Of a stretch of DNA of 60,162 bases, positions 35,746 through 46,848 are shown piece after piece. Both the position numbers and the translations under genes were made by a program. Under the pieces are notes generated by a model that ran no database searches, was not told the DNA's origin, and was given only the letters and a program-made list of their open reading frames with translations. Location: positions 1-60,162 of the forward strand of contig NZ_LSRN01000013.1 in assembly GCF_001885615.1 (NCBI RefSeq). Direction: 5' to 3'. The number at the start of each line of letters is the position of its first letter. The first letter of the stretch is position 1. The stretch comes from Alkalibacterium sp. 20 (GTDB lineage Bacteria; Bacillota; Bacilli; Lactobacillales; Carnobacteriaceae_A).

Positions 35746-35844
35746 TTGCAGAGATTGAAGGGAAAATATAAAGTTATATTATTTGGTGCTATAATAGTAA
35801 TTTTTTTAACATTATTATTTACGCTTCAGATCCGGCCATCGTAG
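35746..35844 (+). pseudogene. Truncated membrane-protein fragment
   Basis: A TTG behind AGAGGAAG opens a 32-residue frame with one hydrophobic segment (VILFGAIIVIFLTLLFTL). It ends exactly where the recombinase relic begins, so it looks like a gene cut by that insertion. From 35480 to this point I see no gene. Confidence 0.35.
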
Positions 35845-35879
35845 TTAGCTCAAAAGGAAGGTCACATTCATTTTCTCGT

Positions 35880-36910
35880 AAAAAATCAGAGACTGTTTGC
35901 TGAGCTATTTTAGCGGGAAGAATGACGAAGGGAAAAAGATACTTTTAGTAGAACCAAAAGAAGCTGAGGTGGTTAAGCTTATTTTTATATAGTATCTGGC
36001 TAGCAATGGCTATCGGGCTATTGCCAACTCCCTTAACAAACTAGGAAAGGAAACAGTTAGAGGAAACAGCCTTAGTACGAAAACGGTGAAGGATATTTTA
36101 TATAATCCTACGTATGCAGGATTTCTCCGTTACAATCGCTACGAAGAATGGGACACGAAGCGGAGAAAAAGGTACAATCCAAAATATATCATGGTGGAGG
36201 GTTCCCATGATTCGATTATTGATGAAGAACTTTACGAGAAGGTTAGGGACCGATTAAAGGTAGAAAGTAAGTACCCGAAAAGAAATAACCGGGGGGAAAC
36301 TGGCTTGCTACGTTGTCCTGAATGTGGTGGTTCTATGGCAGCCTCAAATACGACTAATGTTCTAAAAATGGCACTAAGAAGAAGATCCGCTACTACAGTT
36401 GTGCTAACTTTCGGAATAAAGTAGCCAGCGTATGTCATGCAAACAGTGTCCGGGCAGATAATGCTGAAAAGTTCATCCTAGATTGTTTACGAGAAGTTAT
36501 CCTGTTCTCCGGGCACCTAACTGAAATAATTGATGAACTTAATAAGCAAATTCAAATCCAAAGAAAGCCTTGGGAAATGGAAGTGAAGGAGCTTGATAGA
36601 AACGACACCGGAGCTAGCTAGTGACTTAAAAGAGAGGATAAACAAATTAGAAATTGAACACAGTGAACTTAACCAACGGAACCAAGAGTTGATGCAAATA
36701 CTAGACACAGAAGGTTACAAAATAAGTAAAAAAGATGCAACTCAAGTGCTACTTCTAGTAAATAGTATAGTCAAAGACACAACACCTAAAGCAATTGTGA
36801 AAGCTATTTTGAAAAGCTTTGTCGATCGAATTACATTTGATAAAGACTCAAAGGATGATTATATGATTTACATGACGTTTAATCAGTCAGTTGTAGATAG
36901 GTTAAACGAA
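35880..36910 (+). pseudogene. Large serine recombinase, decayed
   Basis: In several frames: KILLVEPKEAEVVKLIF, then a stop, YLASNGYRAIANSLNKLGKETVRG, TVKDILYNPTYAGFLRYNRYEEW, YIMVEGSHDSIIDEELYEKV, LLRCPECGGSMAAS (zinc ribbon), then after a frameshift FRNKVASVCHANSVRADNAEKFILDCLREVI, a coiled coil, and LKSFVDRITFDKD. This is the recombinase, zinc-ribbon and coiled-coil part of a large serine integrase. The N-terminal catalytic resolvase domain is missing and several stops are present. Confidence 0.8.
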
Positions 36911-36911
36911 C

Positions 36912-36964
36912 ACAAAACGAGAGAGTCAACAGCCGATAAAAAGCTGTTGACTCTCTCGTTTTGT
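36912..36964 (+). terminator. 22-bp perfect terminator hairpin
   Basis: Arms 36912-36933 and 36943-36964 are exact complements, directly after the recombinase relic. Confidence 0.85.
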
Positions 36965-37044
36965 CTGAAACGGTACAATTGTATTATAATCACAATACAT
37001 GTTGTTAGCGGTTTATTAATGGCTTGAATTGTAAAATTAAGCTT

Positions 37045-37299
37045 GACAAATATGACGTTTCTATATTTTTTGCGGATCCTGGCTGTCCTTCTCAGCGTGG
37101 ACTGAATGAACAATCTAATGGTTTGCTTCGACGAGATGGTTTGTATAAGCAAATGGATTTTAACACCATTAACCAGGCGTTCGTTTCATCCATCGCTATT
37201 AAAAGAAACAAAATCCCTAGAAAATCTTTAAACTACAGAACGCCAATTGAAGTATTTTTGGAAAATGTACCAGATTGGAAATCGTCTAGCTTAATTTGA
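37045..37299 (+). pseudogene. IS30-family transposase, C-terminal fragment
   Basis: VSIFFADPGCPSQRGLNEQS (with the catalytic-type Glu region) and KIPRKSLNYRTPIEVF are the hallmark end of IS30 transposases. Only the last ~85 residues remain. TTGACAAACTAAA occurs just after the stop (about 37297) and again near 37414, which may be remnants of the element's end. It is too short to be active. Confidence 0.8.
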
Positions 37300-37463
37300 C
37301 AAACTAAATGGTATATAATGAATTTGAAAAGAATCGATTTTTTATAAGTAAAAATATATATTATGTGCGAAAAACGGTGAATAGAAATTCTAATAACTGT
37401 AGACTAGCTTTACTTGACAAACTAAAAAAAATAAAAAAATACTTTTAGGAAAAGAGGATAGTC

Positions 37464-38954
37464 ATGAAAAAAAGTATGATTGGTTTATTGTTTGGAAGTT
37501 TCTTGGTACTGGGCGCTTGCTCTTCAGAAGACGCAGATTCCTTAGCATCAGAGATAAGCGACAATACAATTGTTACTGAATCGAATTTTATGGACAATGT
37601 TCAATATGAAGTTCCTGATAGTTGGGCAAAGGAAGTCGCCCATGAGAATTTAAAATATTACTACCCTGAAGATGCGATGTTAATGGTTTCTCTTGAAGAA
37701 ACTACGGGTGACATTCTTGAAGTCGAAAGACAAGAGGAATTTCTTGAGGGGTGGTTTGAGGAAGCAGAAGATGCTGAGCTACTATCTCAATCAGAAACAA
37801 TGATTAATGATAATAGAGCATTTACTTTTCAAACTAGACAGATAATATTAGGCGAGCGATATGAAGTTCACGCGGTTCTTATGAATACTTCAGAAGGTTT
37901 TATAACTTTTAGTATGGCGAATCACCTGAATTCTAATAAGGATTATACCAACGACTTTGAAGAAACACTTAATTCTATAGTAATCTCTGACAGTGTGGTA
38001 TCTGATGAGGAAATAGATTCTCAAACACCTGAAATAAGCGACAATACAATTGTAACTGAATCTAGTTTTATGATTGGTATTGAGTATGAAGTTCCTGAAG
38101 ATTGGAGAAAAGAAGTCTCTCGAGAAAATTTAAAATCATACTATTCTGATTACGGTGTGCTTAGGGTTCATTTCACAGATGATAATATAGACCTTTTTGA
38201 TAGTGAAGCAAGAGAGGTATTTTTAGAAGCATATCACTCCGACTCTGGATCATACGAAGTACTTTCCGAATCAGAAATAACAATTAATGGCAGAGATGCA
38301 TATAGTTTTGATTTGAAACAAATACATTCTGGCAATGAAATTGAATCTACATTAGTTCTTTTCAATGATTCTGAGGGATTATTTATTTTTCATGAGTTGA
38401 TTTTTGTTGAATTTGTTGAATCTGATGAAGACTATAGTAGTGTTTTTGAAAACATACTTAACTCTATAGTATACTCTGATAGTCCCATATCGGATGAATC
38501 AGAAGCAGTCACTGAAAAAGAAGCCGAAGAATCTTATTTCGATGGTACAGATTTAGTCAAAGAAGATTATACAATCACTATTACCGACTATAAAGTACTA
38601 CAGCCTGGTGAACAAGGAAATGAGTATGGGAGCGATTCAGTCATTGCATTTTGGTATGATATAACTGTTTCAGAAGACGCTACCAGTACTGAATATAATC
38701 CGACCATGCCATGGATGATGACTTTTAAAGCAATACAGGATAACGATGAAAACTTTATAAATGAATTGCGTGTGAGCTCGCTTCCAGATAGTAATTATTT
38801 GAATACTCAACTTGTGACCATAAGACCGGGAGGAACAGTAAGTAATGCCATAGCATATAAACTAACTGATTCGGAGACTCCTGTTACCCTAAATGCTGTT
38901 GGCAACTTGTTTACAAATGAGCAATTAGGAAGTCATGACTACGATATTCAATAG
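37464..38954 (+). CDS. Lipoprotein with a duplicated domain and C-terminal DUF5067
   Basis: 496 residues. Signal peptide with lipobox LGAC (Cys19). Two tandem copies of a ~160-residue domain follow, each starting ISDNTIVTES and containing YEVPxxW (about 31-175 and 191-340), similar to PsbP-like lipoprotein domains. The C-terminal ~130 residues (YFDGTDLVKEDYTITITDYKVLQPGEQGNEYG...) are a DUF5067 domain. The ATG follows AGAGGA. Surface-anchored; a role in adhesion or exclusion is possible but unknown. Confidence 0.78.
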   Translation: MKKSMIGLLFGSFLVLGACSSEDADSLASEISDNTIVTESNFMDNVQYEVPDSWAKEVAHENLKYYYPEDAMLMVSLEETTGDILEVERQEEFLEGWFEEAEDAELLSQSETMINDNRAFTFQTRQIILGERYEVHAVLMNTSEGFITFSMANHLNSNKDYTNDFEETLNSIVISDSVVSDEEIDSQTPEISDNTIVTESSFMIGIEYEVPEDWRKEVSRENLKSYYSDYGVLRVHFTDDNIDLFDSEAREVFLEAYHSDSGSYEVLSESEITINGRDAYSFDLKQIHSGNEIESTLVLFNDSEGLFIFHELIFVEFVESDEDYSSVFENILNSIVYSDSPISDESEAVTEKEAEESYFDGTDLVKEDYTITITDYKVLQPGEQGNEYGSDSVIAFWYDITVSEDATSTEYNPTMPWMMTFKAIQDNDENFINELRVSSLPDSNYLNTQLVTIRPGGTVSNAIAYKLTDSETPVTLNAVGNLFTNEQLGSHDYDIQ

Positions 38955-38979
38955 TAGATTACAATTTTAAAAAAATTGA

Positions 38980-39153
38980 AATAGCACGTATTTTATAATT
39001 GTCTTTTTTACCACATGCTGGATTTTAGTTAATTTACTTGAAGAAGAAAAATACAAACAATATTGCTATTTAGTAAAACCATATGGAATTCCACATTCAG
39101 GAAAAATAAAAATGTTTATGGATAAAACTTGGATTATATATAAGGAAAGATAG
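38980..39153 (+). pseudogene. Unrecognised gene fragment
   Basis: An open frame without a proper start encodes VNLLEEEKYKQYCYLVKPYG and KMFMDKTWIIYKER to a stop at 39153. Composition looks coding. It is probably the 3' end of a lost gene. Confidence 0.3.
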
Positions 39154-39184
39154 AATAAATTATTTACAGGGGAAGGGCATATTA

Positions 39185-40030
39185 ATGGACAGAGAATTCA
39201 TTGTATTTAGAAAAGAAAAATTTATATACATAGAGTATATAAATGGAGAAAGAGCGCGATCTATAGTAAATTCAAATAAGTTTGAAAAAATTGATCGAGC
39301 GTATACACTGACTAAAAATGAGCTTGGCATTATAAAAAAAACACTTATTCCTTATACTTTTTCTAACGAAATAGAAGTATCGCCTTCTTATTATTACAAA
39401 AAATCATTGGAGTATATGCGAGATGCAAATAGAGAATGTTATAGAAGTTATTTAGATAACTTACAAAAAAAAGTGGGACCATTGACACCGGAAGGATTGG
39501 GTAAACTATCCAGTAAAAAAAATGGAATTCGTGGTATTTATGTTATACATAATCACAAAAAAGAAAAATATTATGTAGGGCAGGCAAAAAAATTATACGT
39601 TAGAGCAATTATGCATTTTCGAGAAAATAGAGGAAATAATCTTGTGTACAATGACTACACATCTGGAGATAAGTTTACTATCTATCTAATTCCTTTAGAA
39701 AAGACAAATTGCTCATCTTTAAATGAATTAGAGGATATTGCAATAAGAGCTTACGAGGCTTTTACATTAGGATACAATAAAGTGCCAGGAAACATACTCG
39801 ATAAGCCTATTTTCAAAAGTGCAGAGTACCTTGAAGTTGCTGAATTAATAGTCAACAGGATAAAAGACACACAATGGTTTGCTGAAATTTCAAATGATAA
39901 TAAAAGGATAAAATACACACGACATTTCTTGAAAGAATGGGATTTACCTCAAGATTTACACTTTGTTCATACATTTCCTAAGATGATAAAAGTATATCAA
40001 AAAAAGAAAAAGAAATTTCCTAAGAATTGA
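39185..40030 (+). CDS. GIY-YIG nuclease-domain protein
   Basis: 281 residues. The GIY-YIG core spans about residues 113-203: GIYVIHN (117-123), YYVGQAKKL (129-137), Arg140, and a Glu-rich helix (LNELEDIAIRAYEAF) with the metal-binding Glu. Flanking ~110 N-terminal and ~75 C-terminal residues are not recognised. GIY-YIG enzymes cleave DNA in repair, homing and restriction. Standing alone on a plasmid, it may be a restriction-like, homing or repair nuclease. The ATG follows GGGGAAGGG. Confidence 0.8.
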   Translation: MDREFIVFRKEKFIYIEYINGERARSIVNSNKFEKIDRAYTLTKNELGIIKKTLIPYTFSNEIEVSPSYYYKKSLEYMRDANRECYRSYLDNLQKKVGPLTPEGLGKLSSKKNGIRGIYVIHNHKKEKYYVGQAKKLYVRAIMHFRENRGNNLVYNDYTSGDKFTIYLIPLEKTNCSSLNELEDIAIRAYEAFTLGYNKVPGNILDKPIFKSAEYLEVAELIVNRIKDTQWFAEISNDNKRIKYTRHFLKEWDLPQDLHFVHTFPKMIKVYQKKKKKFPKN

Positions 40031-40073
40031 ATGAAAGGATGCATTGCTTAAGATTTTCACTAAACAAAAAATA

Positions 40074-40406
40074 TCATTCATAAATGATACGCAGATCCCT
40101 ATCGGATAAAGCAGCAAATGGGCTGTGCTCTTGATTTGATTCGATCACTTCAGTGGCTGAAATGAGTTCGCCTGGTCCGGCTGTTACTCGATCATTTAAT
40201 TGACTATAAAATAGTTTGTTTTCCAGTTCGTTGTAATCTTTCACTAATTTTTCATACACGGCATTACTGAGAATAACGGCTTCAGGTTTATTATGGTTAA
40301 AAATAAAGGTTGGTTCTCCTGTTTTACTCGTGTCTTTTATAATTTTTGAAAAGTCTTTTTTAGCTTCTGTGATCGATTTTGTTTTTACATCTAACATTTT
40401 CAACAT
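40074..40406 (-). CDS. Phd/YefM-type antitoxin, orphan
   Basis: 110 residues from the ATG at 40406 (GAGG upstream). The N-terminal half (SITEAKKDFSKIIKDTSKTGEPTFIFNHNKPEAVILSNAVYEKL) is a textbook YefM/Phd antitoxin fold; the C-terminal part would normally bind a toxin. No RelE/YoeB-type gene follows: the plus-strand GIY-YIG gene ends only 43 bases away. The antitoxin may be a remnant, or act on a toxin encoded elsewhere. Confidence 0.85.
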   Translation of the reverse strand: MLKMLDVKTKSITEAKKDFSKIIKDTSKTGEPTFIFNHNKPEAVILSNAVYEKLVKDYNELENKLFYSQLNDRVTAGPGELISATEVIESNQEHSPFAALSDRDLRIIYE

Positions 40407-40454
40407 ACGAAGCACCTCATTTTTTTTGTTATTTGTTATCTTATTGCAACACAT

Positions 40455-40494
40455 AAAAGAGCTTAATTAAAGTCTTAATAAAGCTCTTTTTTTT
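40455..40494. terminator. Terminator-like hairpin upstream of the antitoxin
   Basis: AAAAGAGCTT pairs with AAGCTCTTTT, followed by a T-run on the plus strand. Confidence 0.6.
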
Positions 40495-40526
40495 ATTTTT
40501 TCTACAATTAAAGGAATAAGAAAACT

Positions 40527-40567
40527 AAAAAGAGCGCATTAGTTAAAACTCTAATACGCTCTTTTTT
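40527..40567 (-). terminator. Terminator downstream of the 167-residue gene
   Basis: AAAAAGAGCGCATTAG pairs with CTAATACGCTCTTTTT with one mismatch; A- and T-runs flank it on both sides. Confidence 0.7.
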
Positions 40568-40707
40568 AGTTTTTCTATTTACTGACAGATCATGTCTTGA
40601 TTCACTTACCCGTTAGGGATGAAGTAAATTAATTATGTAAATGCCTTAATATTTCACCGTGTATCTAGTTTCTAATTTAACTTTTAAGAATAAATATAGT
40701 ACTAATA

Positions 40708-41211
40708 TTATTTTTTATCAAAAAACATATTTAAATCGCTTTTGTCAGTATCATTAGATAACGCTTCTTCAATCATATCTTGAGCTTGTAGTAATTTAAC
40801 TTTATCAAAGAAAGGAACTGAAATATAAAAATCACTACCAGCTCTTTGAATGATTAATACAGATAATATTCCACTACCTAAGATACCCACACTGATAAGT
40901 AATAAAATTAAGGCTCCAAAAAAGCTATCCACTAGCATATTAAGAGAGATAAAACCAAGAAAAATCCCAGCAAGAATAGGTTTCATCTCATAACTCGTAG
41001 AAATTCTAGCAGAACTAATATTTTTCAATGGTATTGATTGATTATCTCTACCGGCTGGGATAATACCTAAGATAGTATTTGCTCCAGAAATTTTAACAAA
41101 CCTTGAATCTATAGAAATGAACCCTTTTACCCAAAAAAATAAATAGGTTCCCAAAAAAAAGTGTTTTTGGGAATGATTTCTGAATGTAATAAGTAAGATG
41201 ACAAACCTCAT
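40708..41211 (-). CDS. Membrane protein with PH-like domain, probably 5'-truncated
   Basis: 167 residues as read. FLGTYLFFWVKGFISIDSRFVKI...ILGIIPAGRDNQSIPLKNISSARIST resembles PH-like membrane proteins of Lactobacillales. Two membrane segments follow (about 80-125), then FYISVPFFDKVKLLQAQDMIEEAL. The first ~20 residues look unrelated to the fold and no ribosome site was found, so the true N-terminus may be lost or frameshifted. Confidence 0.5.
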   Translation of the reverse strand: MRFVILLITFRNHSQKHFFLGTYLFFWVKGFISIDSRFVKISGANTILGIIPAGRDNQSIPLKNISSARISTSYEMKPILAGIFLGFISLNMLVDSFFGALILLLISVGILGSGILSVLIIQRAGSDFYISVPFFDKVKLLQAQDMIEEALSNDTDKSDLNMFFDKK

Positions 41212-41275
41212 CTAATCAACTATCTAGATATTACCAAAACATATTTCCTAAATCATTACCAAATACCTTTACAAA

Positions 41276-41323
41276 TAAGGCAGGCCTTCTATCCACTAAT
41301 AAATGGATAAAAGGCCTGCCTAT
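41276..41323. terminator. Bidirectional terminator
   Basis: TAAGGCAGGCCTTCTATCCA pairs with TGGATAAAAGGCCTGCCTA, with one mismatch and small end differences; an A-run follows. Confidence 0.75.
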
Positions 41324-41399
41324 AAAAAAATTACTTGGTTACTTAAAATTACTATCTTTTTCTTTATTAAACAGAGTTTAAGAAAAAAACATCTGTTTA

Positions 41400-42404
41400 T
41401 TATTCTCCGATCATTCCGTCCCCATCGTTGCCACGCATGTATTCATAAAGCCAATGCCCTCTTCTTATAGGCATAGAGAATCCAGCATCTCTGGCTTCTT
41501 TGATGGTCACCATTCCATTATTATTTGTATCCACTGCAGAAAGATCTTCACCGGGTTTTTCTGGTTCTACAACGGAACTTTCGGGAGAAGTTACAACTTC
41601 GTTTGAATTACTTGTTGTTAAGCCTTCTTCTTTGTTGTACTCATCAGGATTTCCATTCGCGTATTCATCAACAACGTCATTGCCGAGAATCGTATATTTG
41701 TATTTACTTGGTATCTGCGTTTCGGTGTCAGGATAAGTAATAATCGCCTCAAAGTTTGTTGCTCCACTGCTTGACGAATATTTCGTTCCTTATAAGCTTG
41801 ATCACCGTGCCTATTTAGCACGCTATCTTGCGGAGTAATATTGTAGGCATTGGATACCCCACCCAAAGAATCCGCAATAACGTGTCCTTCATCAAGATTA
41901 GAGTTTTCGACCCCAGGGACTTTTGCTTCATCACAGTAATACCGGCCATTGGACTTAACAGGTTCTGTATCATCATCTTGGAGGATAATCTCATCTGCTA
42001 TAACACGTACAAGTTGTCCATATTCATTAGTGAAACCCCGATACTCACGGTTTTCAAAACCAATATTTACACGTACGTTTGGTTCCCTGTATCCAGACAA
42101 ACTGCCACCGTCGACAATAATTATCTTGTAACCGTCTATCGAATCATCAGTCTTGTCATCTTCAGTCTGAACAACTTCCTCAATGGGTTCTTCCGCTTTC
42201 TCCGAAGGAAATATGGAGGATGTAGAAGAGTCTACTTCTTCTATACTCTCTATCTCTTCTGATACAACACTTTTTTCTACCTGAATACTTTCTGCCATTG
42301 TCTCTATACTTGAAGTATCTGTTGTTTCAATCACGTCTGTTTGGGAACTACCTGCTCCTAACAATAGTGACGTAGAAAGTAAAAAGAAGAGCAGTTGTTT
42401 TTAA
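41400..42404 (-). pseudogene. Secreted non-specific endonuclease with Excalibur domain, frame-disrupted
   Basis: The intact-looking part encodes a signal-like start (LLFFLLSTSLLLGAG), an acidic linker, and a DNA/RNA non-specific nuclease core: DEGHVIADSLGG...NITPQDSVLNRHGDQAYKE. Near 41770-41790 the frame shifts; in the new frame it continues GATNFEAIITYP...DTNNNGMVTIKEARDAGF...GNDGDGMIGE, ending with an Excalibur-type calcium-binding motif at 41400. An ATG behind AGGAGT near 42404 meets a stop after three codons. Both breaks suggest loss of function unless they are sequencing errors. Confidence 0.75.
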
Positions 42405-42547
42405 CATATCATTTTATTACTCCTAAACTTTATAAGTTTTGAAATTTCCAACCGTTCTGTCATTAAAAAACCTTTTGTATTGATTGAGGAACACTTTTAC
42501 TTAATTGTAATCAGACGTGTTCCTCTCATATATTCTTAAGTCATCCT

Positions 42548-45500
42548 CTATGATCTACGTAAAGGTAAAATATCTTCATGAATCATATCTGTGATGGCTT
42601 CTTTTGTTTCTTTCCAATACGTTAATCGTCTGGCTGGGTTTTCTGTATTGGTTTTATAGCTTTCATAATCGCTTGTATGCTTCAGTTCTGACTCTCCATT
42701 TTGTTTTTGTTTTTTAATATTATAGTGATTAACGTAAAAGGCTAATGAGCTTTCTTCTATAGCCCACTCTTTTGAAAGGCGGTTCACTTGATAAGCTATG
42801 GCTTCTTGAATCATCTCTTCCAATAGACTAGAGACTTGTTTGCCACGATAACTTTCTGGTTCTTCTTGTATATCGTTCCATAACTGCTCCATTAGTTCCG
42901 CAAGTTTAGGATTGATTCGTTTCAAATCATTGATATAAGTATCAATTTCTTCTGAATCCGACTCTAATGTTGGACTAACTTCTGATTCGATATAATCTGG
43001 AACCAATGCCTGAATTAAGAGTAAGATGTACTCGTAATTGATATCCTCTGTTTTGACAGATTCTAGTTCATACTCAATATCCATTTCAATTTTCTCATCT
43101 TCAATTATCTCAGGTTTGATCTCTTCTATGACATTGATATATTTCCCATGAAACTCTTCAATTTCATCATGTGTGATCTGATAGTCTGTTTCTAATTCAG
43201 AATCGTCATATTCTGTGTAGAGCTGGATTGCCGCATAAGCCTTATCCAAACTCTGATACGCTTTTGCAAATTTCTTTTTCTGCCCGTCATTTAATTCATC
43301 AACTGATTCAGGATGAACAGCTAATTGTCTCAATGCCTCTAAAGCTTGCTTAAAGTCCTTTTGAGCCTCTTCAAATACAGGTGCTAACAAGTCGTTCTCA
43401 CCACCATTAGAATACAAGACAAGGGCATCGGTTACTTTTTCTTCATAGGTTGCAGGTGTTTGGAACGTGACCACTTGACCGAAGTGTTTGGGACGGTCAA
43501 ATAAACGATTCGTGCGTGAAAAAGCTTGGATCAGATTATGTGGTTGCATGGGTGCACGGTCAATAAATAAAGTCGACAAACATGGTGCGTCAAAGCCCGT
43601 CAATAAACGATCGACTACAATGACGAGATCCAGTTGTTCTTTTCTAAAGAGGTACTTTTCTTGTTTACGTGCTAGACGATCATTCACGTTCTTGTTGTAA
43701 GCACGCATGGTTTCAACTGAGAAATTCGTATCAAATAAAGCATTGTAATCTTTAATGGCTTCTTCCATCATGTCTTGGTTGATAACCGATGTTTCCTCGT
43801 TTTCAGAAATAGAATAGGTGATCGCTATTTTTGGAAAGTCGGGTAGTTTACTTCTGGTCTTCTCACTAATACTAATCGCTTTTTCTCCAGCAACAACTTC
43901 TTTAAATAAAGAATAATACCGTTGGGCTTGCGCAATAGAAGACGTGGTTAGGATCGCATCATATGTTTTCCCTGAACCATTTTGAAAGCCTAATTTGCGT
44001 CCAGATTTGTTTAGAATAGAATGAATCACTTCCAGCATATGTTTTTCATCTTCATAAACGGATTTCGGAATTTTAGCTTCCTTTTTTAGTTCCGTTAGCG
44101 CTGATAGTTCTGCATCTGGGTCTACTTGTAAGACGATATCATCTAATTCATCGTCTGAGAACGTACTCTTGTATTCAATTTGGAATCCAAGGACCGCTTT
44201 ATCATGAATGGCTTCTTTAACCGTGTATTCATGTAGTCTGTGACCATATTGTTCTTCCGTTGTACGAGCTAAGTTCCCCACTGCTTGTTTGGCGTTTTCA
44301 GCAAAAATAGGCGTTCCTGTATACCCATACCAAAGAGGATGAGAGAAAAAGCGTTCAATTTCTTTTTTCTTTTGTGGCGATACTGCCCGATGGCATTCAT
44401 CTACTACAAAAGCGAGACGCAGTTTTTTTAACTTTTTGTATCTGGGTGTGTCTTCTTTTCCTTCAAAGCGTTTCATGACGTGGTTTAATTTTTGGATCGT
44501 CGTGACTACAACCGTACGGTCAGCTGAAAGCAATTTCTTGATTAAATCTTTTACGTTGTCTGTCTCATCGATTTCAATCACATCGTGTTCGGCATATGAG
44601 GTAAAGGAAGACGTCGTTTGTTGGTCCAAATCCACCCGGTCAACAACAAAAATCGTTTTGTCTAATGAAGGAATTTGAAGCAAGTTACGAGCTGTCTTGT
44701 AAGACGTTAATGTTTTACCTGAACCGGTTGTATGCCAAACATAACCCGACTCTTGTCGTTTAGAAGCGGCTTTAACTGCTTCTATCGCATGAATTTGATA
44801 GGGTCTTAATAAGATTAACGCCTTTTTATTGCTGTCAATGACGGTATATTGCGTAATCATTTTATGTGCTTGCGGAATAGATAAAACCTGTTGAGCAAAC
44901 TCTAAGTAACTGGTGACTGGCCCATTCTCTGAATCAACCCAAGTCGTTAAAAATTGTTCATTCAGCTTTGTATCTTGTGCTGCAGCTATGTAGCGTGTGT
45001 CACTGCCGTTCGACACAATAAACATTTGAAGTACTGAAAAAATACCGGTAAATTTACCTTGGACGAGGTATTTCTTAATTTGACGAAAAGCTTCCATATA
45101 AGAATGGGCTCTATTTTTTAGTTCAATATGAATCAATGGCAACCCATTGATCATTAACGTGATATCAAAACGGCGATCTCGATCATCTGTGCTCTGTTTA
45201 AAGCTTGTAAATTGATTAATGACTTCATAAGAAGACATTCCTCCAGCAATATCAGCACGATTTAAGACTCTTAAACGAACCGTTCCAAGCGACGCATCTT
45301 CTCGTTGCACTTGGACTTTTGCAATCCCATTTTCACCCGCTAACCATTTAGACGCTTCGTAGAAGTTAGCAAATTTCAATTGGTTTTGAACCTGACGGAA
45401 TTCTTGTTCCGTCAGGTTCACTTCATTTAAGATATCTTTGTTGTTGCGTTCGAGTTTTTCTCGAAAGTTTACCCATAATTTATCTTCTGTGTTTAGATCT

Positions 45501-45589
45501 TTCCGATAGGTCCATTGCGACTCACCGCTGATCAATTGGTTAATGAGATTTTGTTCCAACTCTGATTCAGAAGTAAACGTGATAGCCAT
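42548..45589 (-). CDS. hsdR: Type I restriction enzyme, R subunit
   Basis: 1013 residues. The N-terminal PD-(D/E)xK nuclease domain includes [22 protein letters not shown], with the catalytic Asp and ExK. The helicase part has Walker A TTGSGKT (about residue 285), DECH (about 395) and the later [25 protein letters not shown] motifs. HsdR translocates DNA and cleaves it away from the target when methylation is absent. The C-terminal ~220 residues are acidic and would contact the HsdM/S core. The ATG follows GGGGGGAG, 23 bases after hsdS. Confidence 0.96.
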   Translation of the reverse strand: MAITFTSESELEQNLINQLISGESQWTYRKDLNTEDKLWVNFREKLERNNKDILNEVNLTEQEFRQVQNQLKFANFYEASKWLAGENGIAKVQVQREDASLGTVRLRVLNRADIAGGMSSYEVINQFTSFKQSTDDRDRRFDITLMINGLPLIHIELKNRAHSYMEAFRQIKKYLVQGKFTGIFSVLQMFIVSNGSDTRYIAAAQDTKLNEQFLTTWVDSENGPVTSYLEFAQQVLSIPQAHKMITQYTVIDSNKKALILLRPYQIHAIEAVKAASKRQESGYVWHTTGSGKTLTSYKTARNLLQIPSLDKTIFVVDRVDLDQQTTSSFTSYAEHDVIEIDETDNVKDLIKKLLSADRTVVVTTIQKLNHVMKRFEGKEDTPRYKKLKKLRLAFVVDECHRAVSPQKKKEIERFFSHPLWYGYTGTPIFAENAKQAVGNLARTTEEQYGHRLHEYTVKEAIHDKAVLGFQIEYKSTFSDDELDDIVLQVDPDAELSALTELKKEAKIPKSVYEDEKHMLEVIHSILNKSGRKLGFQNGSGKTYDAILTTSSIAQAQRYYSLFKEVVAGEKAISISEKTRSKLPDFPKIAITYSISENEETSVINQDMMEEAIKDYNALFDTNFSVETMRAYNKNVNDRLARKQEKYLFRKEQLDLVIVVDRLLTGFDAPCLSTLFIDRAPMQPHNLIQAFSRTNRLFDRPKHFGQVVTFQTPATYEEKVTDALVLYSNGGENDLLAPVFEEAQKDFKQALEALRQLAVHPESVDELNDGQKKKFAKAYQSLDKAYAAIQLYTEYDDSELETDYQITHDEIEEFHGKYINVIEEIKPEIIEDEKIEMDIEYELESVKTEDINYEYILLLIQALVPDYIESEVSPTLESDSEEIDTYINDLKRINPKLAELMEQLWNDIQEEPESYRGKQVSSLLEEMIQEAIAYQVNRLSKEWAIEESSLAFYVNHYNIKKQKQNGESELKHTSDYESYKTNTENPARRLTYWKETKEAITDMIHEDILPLRRS

Positions 45590-45612
45590 ACACTCCCCCC
45601 ATTTCTTTAGTC

Positions 45613-46848
45613 TTAAACGAACATCTTTTGTAGCATAGCTTTCTTCAGTTCTTGATAGGTTTCTAGTTTCTTTTGATGCAAATTAATAGTCTCATCTAAT
45701 TGTTTGAAGAAATCTCCTATTTTTTCTTGCTCTTCTTTTAAAGGAATTGTTATTGTTAAATTTTCAACTGCAGAATAGTTTACATAAATTTGAGTACCAC
45801 CTTGAACAATTTTTTTAACTTTTTCTCTGAAGGGGTGATTTAAAACTACATAAGCGAATTTCGGGTCAAATAAATTTTTTGGAGAAATTATTTCTGTTCT
45901 TTGATTAATTATAAATTCATCATCCGATTCAATAAGTAAGCTTCTTCCGATAATGGTACCATTTGCCGTTTTGTCATTTAAAACCATGGTTAGCTCATTT
46001 TTTCTAACAATTCTTTTACTTGTAACTTCATTTGACATAACACGGATACCTTGGTCTACATATTTACTTTCAGTTCCATAACTTCCTATGGAAATCACTT
46101 TGTACTTTCCTGATTCAGAAAAATGTTTTTCGATAGCGGTTCCACCTCTATGAGATGCGAGTTCACTTAACTTACGTTGTTCCCAATTATCAGTAAATCC
46201 AGCAAATCTTACTCTTGGAACGGTTTCTCCTTTTTGTGGAAACATCTTTTGCAACATAGCTTTTTTAAGTTGCTTATGGTCTTTGAGAAGTTGTTGCTCG
46301 AGCGTGATAATATTATCCATTTTACTGAAAAATAATCCTAGCTTTATTTGTTCTTCTGATAATGGAACAAAACAAGGTGTTTCTCTTATGGTATTCAATC
46401 CTAGATTCTTGATAGTTGAACCCGTAAGGTTACTAAAAAAATAATTTTTGATTTTGTTTGTTTGTAGTAATTGATACATAAATTTTTTATCAAATTTAGT
46501 AACTTCTAAAAAAGAAGTACTCTTTCCTAACATAACGTTTTCGCCAGCATAATAAGCTAAATTACCTATAGTGCCGTTTATTGATATTAATATTGTATCA
46601 TTATTCAATAATTTATCTTTTTTTGATTGTTGTTCTTCTTGTACAAATTTTGTTTTTTTAGTGATAATAATCTTTCCATTTACTAGATTATTCCCGTTTA
46701 TAAATGCTACCTTACCTGTCTCAGAATATTGAGGAGTACCGTGAAGTCCGTCACCAATTCTAACTGCCCCATCTCCTAGATTACATTTTTTCCAATCCGC
46801 ATTAAATCCACCAAACCTAATATTAGGAGTTAACTTTTCTTTATTCAT
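45613..46848 (-). CDS. hsdS: Type I restriction enzyme, specificity subunit
   Basis: 411 residues from the ATG at 46848, which overlaps the hsdM stop (ATGAATAA). Two target-recognition domains (about 15-165 and 210-370) are separated and followed by matching coiled coils ending [10 protein letters not shown]. Each TRD starts with a similar phrase ([30 protein letters not shown]). The two TRDs read the two halves of a split target site, which cannot be deduced from sequence alone. No additional or inverted hsdS copy was seen. Confidence 0.94.
   Translation of the reverse strand: MNKEKLTPNIRFGGFNADWKKCNLGDGAVRIGDGLHGTPQYSETGKVAFINGNNLVNGKIIITKKTKFVQEEQQSKKDKLLNNDTILISINGTIGNLAYYAGENVMLGKSTSFLEVTKFDKKFMYQLLQTNKIKNYFFSNLTGSTIKNLGLNTIRETPCFVPLSEEQIKLGLFFSKMDNIITLEQQLLKDHKQLKKAMLQKMFPQKGETVPRVRFAGFTDNWEQRKLSELASHRGGTAIEKHFSESGKYKVISIGSYGTESKYVDQGIRVMSNEVTSKRIVRKNELTMVLNDKTANGTIIGRSLLIESDDEFIINQRTEIISPKNLFDPKFAYVVLNHPFREKVKKIVQGGTQIYVNYSAVENLTITIPLKEEQEKIGDFFKQLDETINLHQKKLETYQELKKAMLQKMFV

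Noticed and set aside
37045-37299. Functional IS30 element
   Set aside because: Only the C-terminal ~85 residues remain and no paired ends were found.
45613-46848. Phase-variable hsdS by inversion
   Set aside because: Only one hsdS gene exists and no inverted partial copy was found, although a serine recombinase is nearby.
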